Source: Pseudoselenomonas ruminantium (GTDB lineage: Bacteria > Bacillota > Negativicutes > Selenomonadales > Selenomonadaceae). Taken from it: a DNA stretch of 18,161 nt. Below, in pieces: positions 8,892-14,750 of the stretch. Numbering within the stretch: position 1 is the stretch's first letter; each line of letters starts with the position of its first letter. Below the pieces are notes generated by a model that saw only the letters and a list, made by a program, of their open reading frames with translations, searched no databases and had not been told where the DNA came from. The position numbers were made by a program, and so were the translations under genes. The DNA lies in the NCBI GenBank assembly GCA_002448495.1, contig DJYL01000206.1, positions 1 through 18,161 on the forward strand, given 5' to 3'.

Positions 8892-9059
8892 GTGGAATTG
8901 ATACCTATCATCGCCGTCTTGGCAATCGGCGGCATATTCTTTGCCCTGCGCAGCCGAGGCGGTTATAGCCGCGACAATGACAACGACCGCGACGATGACA
9001 GCTATGACACCAACAGCAATGACGATGGTGGAAGCGATGACAGTAGCAGTGACGATTGA
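8892..9059 (+). CDS. Small membrane protein with Asp/Ser-rich tail, unknown function
   Basis: A 55-residue protein starting at GTG 8892, with GGAG at 8884-8887 as ribosome binding site (close spacing). Residues about 3-17 (LIPIIAVLAIGGIFFAL) form one hydrophobic segment, followed by RSRGG. The remaining 33 or so residues are almost entirely Asp, Ser, Asn, Gly and Arg and end in SDDSSSDD. It would be a single-pass membrane protein with a highly acidic tail. It ends 14 bp before the lipoprotein ATG, so the two genes very probably share a transcript. I recognise no family. The GTG is not certain, since TTG 8898 is in frame, but the membrane segment followed by a regular acidic tail and the tight spacing argue that it is real. 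Confidence 0.6.
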   Translation: MELIPIIAVLAIGGIFFALRSRGGYSRDNDNDRDDDSYDTNSNDDGGSDDSSSDD

Positions 9060-9073
9060 GGGAGGAACGGAAA

Positions 9074-11122
9074 ATGAAAAAGCGATGGCAAGGCAAAAAA
9101 CTGGAAATCTTGTGCATGAGTTTGCTGGCCTTTATGCTGGCGTTTATCGCCAGCGGTTGCGGCGGCAATACCAAAGCGGAGCTGGAGAAAAGCACCGTGA
9201 GTTCCACCATGCTTCCCATGAACGGAGAGGCGCAAATTGTGGCCACCATGATAAACGAAGCCTATCGGCGAGAAATCGTGGCCTCTCTTTACGCCCAAGC
9301 GGTACTGACCTACGATGCGGACAAGGGAACGCCAGCCGAATACGACGGTTTGCTGAAAAAAACCGCCGATGCTTACAACCGCGCCTATGAAACTTCTCAG
9401 GTTGCGCTGTACTTGGCGGGCAATCTGATGAATGCCGCCAAGGAACCGGGATACGCTACCTTTGTTTTGCCGGGGAAGCAAGAAAAGAAACTAAGCCTTG
9501 ATACGGCGATTTTTTCCAAGGCTTATGCGGCCTACCCCTACGATACCAAATCCTACACCGATGCCGAGCGAATGGCTAACGAGATCATGAGCGCCGGCAA
9601 CGGCAAGGAGCTTACCGACCGTTGGGCAAAATTACCCCCGGAAGAGCGAATGGAACGTATCGCCAAATATCTCCATAAGGACAAGAAAACCGCTCGCGAT
9701 GTGTGGCAGAAAATCTATAATGACAAACACGGCGTATTAACCGGGGCAAACGCCACCGCCAACACGATTAAGGAAGTGGCCTCCGATGTGGCCTATAGAA
9801 CCAGCGCCGTGGCCAAAACGGTGGGCAAAGTGGCCAAGACCGCCCTTACCACCAAAATGGTGGCCGCAACCGGTGGTGGCGGCGGTATGGGAGGTTTGAA
9901 TGTACTAGTCAAAACCGCCGATGTGGTTGCCGATGCCGTGAATACCACCTATATCGTGTTTACCGGGGACGAGGACGAATTTTGGGGCAATGCCGTGGCT
10001 TGCACGGAGGCCGCCGACACGGTGACAAGCATTTTTGCCGGTGGGCCGAGTACGGATTTTGAGAAAGCGCAGGCTTTAACCAAAGGGAAAATTCTCAAGT
10101 TGGGCGAAGAGGGCATGGCGCGACTTATGAAATATATTAACGCCATGGACACCACGGAGAAAGTCAATACCATATTAACCGTTTCTCGTAAAGCGGACGA
10201 AGCTGCCAATCAGGGAGTAAAAATTCTTCGTTTGGAAAAAAAGAAAAAAGACGACGGCTCGACGGAAATAAAGGCGACGGCTGTTGATGCCGACGATCCC
10301 AAATTGGAGGAGAAACTTGAGGACTTAGGCATAGACAAGGAAAAGGTCAAGGAAATTAAGGAAACGGCGGAAAAAGTTACCAAGGAAGAAGCAGCGGCAC
10401 CTGCCAGCGAGGATTATGCGGAAGCGGCGGAAAATGCCGAGAAACAGGGCTTTGACACGAAAGAAGCCGCTGATGCCGCCGCCAGAGATTTGGACGAAGC
10501 CAACAAAGAAGTAAAACGGGAGGCCAAAGAAGAGCTGAAAAGAGAGAGCGCAAAATCGACAGGAACGCCACGGGCTTTTCCCTATACCGAAGCGCAAACT
10601 CCCGAAGAAGAGGATAGCGCTCTTGACGAGGCTTTAGACGATCGCTCCGATGCAGCTGAGGCTGCCGCCGACCAAGAGCGAACCGAAGAGGAAAACAAAA
10701 CCGAACCCGAAGTAAAAGACGAAACGGCAACGGCCAGCGGCACGGAAAGTGGCAAGGAGGACACGGGTAAGGACAGCGGCAAAGAAGATACGGGCAAAGA
10801 CAGCGGTGCAGAAAGTGGCAACGCCGATGTCGAAGAACCTCCTTTTGCCACCAGCAAGGTGGTGGGAACATATCACGCCACATGGACTATCGACGGCGCT
10901 GTGGGTGACGGCACTTTTGTCGTGACCGGAAGCGATGGCAGTATTACTATCACCTCCACTGTTACCGGCAGCGCCGGAAGCGAGAGCAGAACCTTTACAA
11001 ATTCTTCTTCCGGTTCTCTCGACGAGCAAACCGGCTCTACGAGCATAGAAGGCATTAGTTTTATCGGTGAAGGAGGCAGTATCGCTCTTGCCATGAGTAC
11101 CGGTATTGTGGCCTATCGCTGA
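9074..11122 (+). CDS. Large lipoprotein of unknown function, 682 residues
   Basis: The ATG at 9074 follows GAGGGAGG by a normal distance. A TTG 18 bp earlier is in frame but would overlap the upstream gene and the ribosome binding site. Residues 1-28 form a lipoprotein signal: MKKRWQGKK, a hydrophobic stretch, then IASG-C29, with Ala at -3 slightly off consensus. Residues about 30-260 are Ala-rich and helical. Around 262-274 is GGGGGMGG, flanked by Ala/Val-rich helices that could associate with membrane. Residues about 385-592 are Glu/Lys/Asp/Ala-rich low complexity, including two copies of GKEDTGKDS (10751-10804). The last 90 residues, starting VVGTYHATWTIDG, look like a beta-rich domain. 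It is predicted to be membrane-anchored outside the cytoplasm. No family is recognised; a secreted toxin-like or surface-binding role is only speculation. Confidence 0.75.
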   Translation: MKKRWQGKKLEILCMSLLAFMLAFIASGCGGNTKAELEKSTVSSTMLPMNGEAQIVATMINEAYRREIVASLYAQAVLTYDADKGTPAEYDGLLKKTADAYNRAYETSQVALYLAGNLMNAAKEPGYATFVLPGKQEKKLSLDTAIFSKAYAAYPYDTKSYTDAERMANEIMSAGNGKELTDRWAKLPPEERMERIAKYLHKDKKTARDVWQKIYNDKHGVLTGANATANTIKEVASDVAYRTSAVAKTVGKVAKTALTTKMVAATGGGGGMGGLNVLVKTADVVADAVNTTYIVFTGDEDEFWGNAVACTEAADTVTSIFAGGPSTDFEKAQALTKGKILKLGEEGMARLMKYINAMDTTEKVNTILTVSRKADEAANQGVKILRLEKKKKDDGSTEIKATAVDADDPKLEEKLEDLGIDKEKVKEIKETAEKVTKEEAAAPASEDYAEAAENAEKQGFDTKEAADAAARDLDEANKEVKREAKEELKRESAKSTGTPRAFPYTEAQTPEEEDSALDEALDDRSDAAEAAADQERTEEENKTEPEVKDETATASGTESGKEDTGKDSGKEDTGKDSGAESGNADVEEPPFATSKVVGTYHATWTIDGAVGDGTFVVTGSDGSITITSTVTGSAGSESRTFTNSSSGSLDEQTGSTSIEGISFIGEGGSIALAMSTGIVAYR

Positions 11123-11141
11123 TGGTGACGATGGAACAACA

Positions 11142-11177
11142 CCCCCTGCCCCACAAGTTTTCTTGTGGGGCAGGGGG
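11142..11177 (+). terminator. Perfect 16-bp hairpin after the lipoprotein gene
   Basis: CCCCCTGCCCCACAAG, a TTTT loop, and its exact reverse complement form a perfect 16-pair GC-rich stem 20 bp after the lipoprotein stop. No T-tract follows (the next bases are GCGGCACGG), so it is not a classical intrinsic terminator. It may still stop transcription or protect the 3' end of the message. Confidence 0.6.
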
Positions 11178-11188
11178 GCGGCACGGTT

Positions 11189-11788
11189 GTAACTGTTCAG
11201 TAGGTTTCACCCCAGATGGCTTCTCTGGCTTTGCCAGCGAATGCTAATCGAAGGGCAACCATTATGTTGACGCCATGCTTTTTCGCTGTACTCAGGAATG
11301 AGCGAATAATCGCGTATGCCTTAGCGCCCCGTTCTGTTCGCATGACGCCACTGAATTTCGTTTTGTCGCTGGATGGCGACATATGGCTGTTGCTGCTGTT
11401 GGTCTTGTCTTTCTCGCGGTATCTTTCCAGTTTCTTAGTAAGATCAGCAACTTCGGATTTGAGGGAAGCAATCACCGTATCCTTTTCAGCCAGCTTGGCT
11501 TCATAGTCTTCAAATTTAGCCGAGGCCATGGCTTCGAAAGCAGCCATGCGGTTTTGCAGGGCATAATACGACTCCTGGAGTTCCTTATAGGAGGCAAGCA
11601 GATTTTGAACAAACTCCACGTTTATCGATTCCATGCTGCTGCCCTCCTTCCATAAAGTTGCAGATTTAAAAGCTACCTATATTATCGTTAAAAGTTTACT
11701 TTTTCTTGAGCTGTGCGTAGAGTTAATTGCGATATGTCCACCAGAGATAGACCGTAACCGGCATTTCGTTAGGCTACTGAACAGTTAC
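11189..11788 (-). mobile_element. IS66-family internal-deletion derivative, copy B (complete ends)
   Basis: A 600-bp element bounded by a perfect 15-bp terminal inverted repeat: gtaactgttcagtag at 11189-11203 and its reverse complement at 11774-11788. GTAA termini are the IS66-family signature. Inside is one minus-strand frame in which the beginning and end of the transposase are joined with the catalytic core deleted. The flanking octamers (gcacggtt left, aatattgg right) do not match, so the 8-bp target duplication expected for IS66 is absent. This suggests later deletion or recombination at one end. The right 434 bp is about 93% identical to copy A. Both terminal repeats are intact, so it could in principle be mobilised by a full-length relative elsewhere in the genome. 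Confidence 0.88.
11197..11634 (-). CDS. Fused N- and C-terminal ends of IS66-family transposase (145 aa)
   Basis: Starts at ATG 11634 with AAGGAGGG upstream and ends at TGA within the terminal inverted repeat. Residues 1 to about 100 form a coiled coil (MESINVEFVQNLLASYKELQ onward) with NSSNSHMSPSSDK, matching the NSSNSSKPPSSD region of IS66 TnpC. It then jumps in frame to SGVMRTERGAKAYAIIRSFL, the C-terminal region of IS66 transposases (RTxxGAxxFAxIRSYxSTxRKxG). The zinc-binding part and DDE core are missing, so it cannot catalyse transposition. Keeping the frame across a deletion of several hundred codons could be chance (one in three). If expressed, the coiled coil could bind intact transposase; that is speculation. 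Confidence 0.75.
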   Translation of the reverse strand: MESINVEFVQNLLASYKELQESYYALQNRMAAFEAMASAKFEDYEAKLAEKDTVIASLKSEVADLTKKLERYREKDKTNSSNSHMSPSSDKTKFSGVMRTERGAKAYAIIRSFLSTAKKHGVNIMVALRLAFAGKAREAIWGETY

Positions 11789-12505
11789 AATATTGGTATG
11801 ATAGAAGGTGAGTATATTTATGATTCTACGCAGGAAGAATATGTGCAGACTAGAAAGGTTAAGTGGCTGAAACATATGCCGCGTATGGCATTTTCGCAAG
11901 GAGCACTTTATGAAATTGGTTCGGCTATGACGTTTTTTAGTGTGAAAAACTATGCAGAAGAGTTTTTGGGGGCACTCAATAACGAATTCAAGAAGTCTTT
12001 ATCTTCAGATGTCGAAGATGAGAGTGTCGGGGCAACTGCTGATGATATAATTGAAAATACGAAAGACTTCATACTTAAAGAGCTTAGCCGTCAATTAAAA
12101 GGATATGATTTGGAGGAGCTTGTGGCTGACCTCTTAGGTGCGATGGGATATCGAACGATAGTTTCTCCACATGGAGGAGATAGCGGTATAGATATTACTG
12201 CGTATAAGGATGAATTGCCACCACGAATTTTGGTGCAGGTTAAGAGTCAGGATAGCGATATTAAGGAAGCAACGATTCAGTCCCTAAAAGGTGCTATGCG
12301 TGAAGGGGATTATGGGTTGTTTGTTACGCTGTCTAATTATACGAAAAATGCTCAGAAGTATCTTGAAACCACGCCGATAATTAGGGGAATAAATGGTACA
12401 GAGCTTGTCGAGTTGATATTGAAATATTATGATAATTTGAGTGTCAAATATAAAAAGATGATTCCGTTGAAGATGGTTTATATTCCGATATCGAAGTCAG
12501 AGTAA
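11789..12505 (+). pseudogene. Mrr-type restriction endonuclease, 5' end lost at IS66 copy B
   Basis: About 238 C-terminal residues of an Mrr_cat-domain nuclease, a PD-(D/E)XK fold typical of type IV restriction of modified DNA. Visible are YDLEELVADLLGAMGYRTIV, then GGDSGIDI with the metal-binding Asp, then LVQVKSQ with the Gln-x-Lys of the active site, then LKGAMREGDYGLFVT. The earlier part (EGEYIYD, RKVKWLKHMPR) resembles the small N-terminal domain found in related nucleases, now incomplete. Homology begins exactly at the IS end. The first in-frame ATG is 11798, with no ribosome binding site. The frame stays open upstream to 11633 through antisense IS66 sequence, giving a 290-codon chimera. 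The catalytic domain looks whole, but expression of a useful protein is doubtful. Confidence 0.82.
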
Positions 12506-12522
12506 AATGCTAATAGTAAACA

Positions 12523-12566
12523 GAGGAAGCGAGTATGTGTGTTTATAGGCACATGCTCGCTTCCTC
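12523..12566. terminator. Hairpin between converging genes, probable bidirectional terminator
   Basis: GAGGAAGCGAGTATGTG (12523-12539) pairs with CACATGCTCGCTTCCTC (12550-12566): 17 pairs with one G-U, around a ten-base loop. It lies midway between the convergent mrr-like remnant and the minus-strand regulator remnant. T-tracts are weak on both sides. Confidence 0.6.
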
Positions 12567-12573
12567 ATTGAAG

Positions 12574-13872
12574 TTAGCAAACAGGTTTGTAATGGGAAAA
12601 TTTCCCTTTCCCTTCCAAAATAAGCAAGTCATTTTCCTTCAACCGATTCAGTAGGCGATAGGCCTGTGCTGGGGAAACGTGTAAAAGGGCGGTGACATCT
12701 GCCCGGGTCACGTTTCCTTTATTATTTGCCAGTTTCATAATTTGCTGGTTGTAATCGGCGTAGTCCGTAATGGGTTCTTTGACTAAGTGGTTTTCGCAGG
12801 TGGGCACTTTATAGGATTGACCGCTGAAGGTATAATAGATAACTTTCCTCTGTTGGCTGGTTTTTATCATTTTTTCCGCAGTCAGGGTTTCCAAGGTGCT
12901 TTCTAGTTTGTAAGTGGGGATGCCTGTGTGAGCAGAGAGTTCTTGACATGTCAGAAGTTTATTTCCTTTTAGCTGGCTGAGCACCATTAACTCATAAATC
13001 GTGAAGTCGCGGTGGAGTTGTTCCTGTTTCTTGGTCAGCAGTTGAATGAAGGTTTTATCCGGGCGGCTGGCAGGAATGTAGAGGCGTACGTTATCCGTAT
13101 TGGAATTGCTGTAATCCGGAAGCATTTTTCCGTAGCGCAGGCTTCCCGCATAGATGCGGTCAATGCCGCGGTCGGAGCGCTCAGCAAGACCGATGCGTTT
13201 CAGGCAGTCAGCCAGCACAGGATTGCGCCCATGTGGTTCGGCATCAAGGAGTTTGTCGTAGGTAACGCCCTGAATAAAGCCTCCGGGGTTGCTGATGGTG
13301 ATGCCTTCCCGTTCAATGAGGACGCGAACCCGGCCCAGCAGGGAATAATCCCGGTGGCTGTAGGCATTGACTAATGCTTCGCGGAATGCTTGGGGAGAAT
13401 AATGGGGAATGGGCACACGGAACATGTCCACATCCAGTTCATCTTCCTGATTGATGGTGGTGAAGTAATTGTTGATTTTTTCAATGCTGGCCAGCAAGGG
13501 CTGTGTGTAGGTTTCGTTGATGCGGAGTTGGCCGTTATCCATAATTTGCAGGGATGATTCAGCGGTGGGGATAAGTTCCTGCAAGCGTTCCTGACGGCCA
13601 ATAAGGAGCATACCGGTAACGGTGGGCACGTAATCTTCGCCGACTTTGGCGACAAGCCGCAGGGCTTTGTCCAGTTCCAAATCATCCAGTTCAAGCAGCG
13701 TGGGCTCGCCATGATAGGTGCGGATGATATTGCGCAGGCGTTCCCGTTCCGTGACGTCGAGGTCATGGCGTGTGGTGTCAGGCAAAGGCTGGGCAGAAAA
13801 GTCGAGCAGGGAAAGACTGGACAGACGGTGGGGAATTTCGTAAGGATAGAGGGGCACGTTTTCGGGCGTGTG
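12574..13872 (-). pseudogene. ATP-binding regulator of the AlbA_2/HATPase_c_4 type, N-terminal domain missing
   Basis: A minus-strand frame of about 430 codons. Family features are the HATPase_c_4 region with FREALVNAYSHRDYS, ISNPGGF, HGRNPVLADCLKRIG and ERSDRGIDRIY, then C-terminal winged-helix segments (TCQELSAHTGIPTYKLESTL and RADVTALLHVSPAQAYRLLN). Full proteins begin with an AlbA_2 (divergent AAA-4) domain of about 150 residues, absent here. The frame upstream of GTG 13857 reads TPENVPLYPYEIPHRL, where PENVP is typically internal to the protein, and then meets TAA at 13873-13875. So it is most likely the 3' part of a broken gene rather than a short gene starting at GTG. Such proteins often lie near restriction-modification and toxin-antitoxin loci. 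No ribosome binding site fits GTG 13857. Confidence 0.78.
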
Positions 13873-13881
13873 TTAAGTGCG

Positions 13882-13924
13882 AAAAAATGGGGATGTGACC
13901 ATGAACTTTCATCGTCACATCCCC
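13882..13924 (-). terminator. Intrinsic terminator, minus strand
   Basis: On the minus strand GGGGATGTGAC (from 13924) pairs perfectly with GTCACATCCCC (to 13889), 11 pairs, followed by A and six Ts. It follows the stop of the Lys/Gln/Pro-rich remnant by about ten bases and should end that transcript, leaving the regulator remnant just downstream without readthrough transcription. Confidence 0.8.
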
Positions 13925-13931
13925 GTAGTTA

Positions 13932-14135
13932 TTAGCGAGCCTGCGGTGGCAGCTGTTTTTTATCCTGCTGCGGTTTTTCCTGCTTTTCGTTAATCGCTTT
14001 TTTCTTATCCTGTTTTTTTACGTTCTCTTTTTTGGGTTCAGCCTTAGGCGCCTTTACATCCTTTTGCTCCTGCTGTTGTACAACGGGAGCCTTGGGAGCC
14101 GGTGCCTGATTTGCGTTTTTTCCATGGCTCTTATC
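13932..14135 (-). pseudogene. C-terminal tail of a Lys/Gln/Pro-rich protein
   Basis: A minus-strand frame of about 67 codons ending at TAA 13932-13934 and opening after TAG at 14136-14138. It contains no ATG, GTG or TTG. The sequence is low complexity: NANQAPAPKAPVVQQQEQKD, then KAPKAEPKKENVKKQDKKKA, ending LPPQAR. It is followed at once by an intrinsic terminator, so this looks like the true 3' end of a gene whose 5' part was deleted. Function cannot be inferred from such a tail. The region 13876-14230 holds only this remnant and two terminators. Confidence 0.5.
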
Positions 14136-14183
14136 CTACGCGCCGATTCTTGGATTTCGCTAAGAAATGGATTATATTTTGAT

Positions 14184-14218
14184 TAAAAAAAGCTCCGGCA
14201 ACCGAAGTTGTCAGAGCT
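14184..14218 (-). terminator. ssrA intrinsic terminator
   Basis: On the minus strand AGCTCTGACAAC, a TTCG loop and GTTGCCGGAGCT form a 12-base stem with one wobble and one mismatch, followed by seven Ts. It lies 12 bases past the tmRNA 3' CCA. Confidence 0.85.
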
Positions 14219-14230
14219 ATAGCATTCTAT

Positions 14231-14570
14231 TGGTGGAGATGAGGAGAATCGAACTCCTGTCCGAAATACATCCACATCACAAGGCATTATCGCAATAGCT
14301 GGAGGATGCCAGCATCATAGAAGCGTAAACTCTGGGATTCAGAGTCCTCCACCATCCGCTTTTGTGAAAAGCGGAAAAACTGCTGCGCTTATTTGAAACC
14401 CTCAGCCCTGCCCGCAGCTAGTGATACCGAGGGGGCTGCTAAGCCGAAGCTTAGGCAGCGTATGCGTAATCGAATTCGTCAATTACATTTAGCGGTTAAG
14501 AGTTAGGCTTCATAACCATTGGCCTGCGAACCTCGTGGCTTCAATACCCCGTCGAAACCATTACATCCCC
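14231..14570 (-). ncRNA. ssrA: Transfer-messenger RNA (tmRNA)
   Basis: Rescues stalled ribosomes by acting as tRNA-Ala and then as a short message for a degradation tag, with SmpB. The 5' end GGGGATG pairs with CATCTCC before the encoded CCA at the 3' end. The T arm is AGGAG-TTCGATT-CTCCT. The 5' domain GGTTTCGACGGGG is the conserved tmRNA start. The tag frame ends GACGAATTCGATTACGCATA then CGCTGCC-TAA, giving DEFDYAYAA, with the stop inside a CTAAGC-TTCG-GCTTAG hairpin as usual. Upstream of DEF the frame reads CTA AAT GTA ATT after an in-frame TAA, so no obvious Ala resume codon is in frame. Length is 340 nt, slightly short. A consensus promoter and a terminator flank the gene. Confidence 0.96.
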
Positions 14571-14584
14571 GAATATGTCCTTAC

Positions 14585-14613
14585 ATTATATCACGGATTA
14601 ATAGAATAGGCAA
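14585..14613 (-). promoter_or_regulatory. ssrA promoter
   Basis: On the minus strand TTGCCT (14608-14613) and TATAAT (14585-14590) are separated by exactly 17 bp. The predicted start lies several bases before the mature tmRNA 5' end at 14570, as expected for a precursor cut by RNase P. Confidence 0.85.
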
Positions 14614-14676
14614 GGAAGAAATTATTTATAATTGTACAAAACAAAGAAGGAAAATATTAGGAGCATGTAGAAATAA

Positions 14677-14705
14677 TTGTTTCAAATGATGATTTTGGCT
14701 ATAAT
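14677..14705 (+). promoter_or_regulatory. Promoter of the chemotaxis receptor gene
   Basis: TTGTTT (14677-14682), 17 bp, then TATAAT (14700-14705) reading toward the chemotaxis gene 45 bp downstream. It is a sigma-70-type promoter, divergent from ssrA. No sigma-28-type motility promoter is evident. Confidence 0.7.
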
Positions 14706-14750
14706 GAATAAGCTGATGTATGGAAAAGATTGATTGAGGGGAGTGAAGAC

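Noticed and set aside
10751..10804. Two 27-bp direct repeats as a CRISPR or binding-site array
   Set aside because: They are adjacent, encode GKEDTGKDS twice in the low-complexity region and have diverged at third positions, so they are a coding repeat.
10377..10883. Minus-strand Cys/Arg/Pro-rich 168-codon frame
   Set aside because: It is the antisense of the Glu/Lys/Asp-rich region of the lipoprotein; composition is explained by that.
8384..11188. Composite transposon bounded by the two IS66 copies carrying the lipoprotein cassette
   Set aside because: Copy A has lost its outer end and copy B has no target duplication, so there are no two matching outer termini to define a mobile unit.
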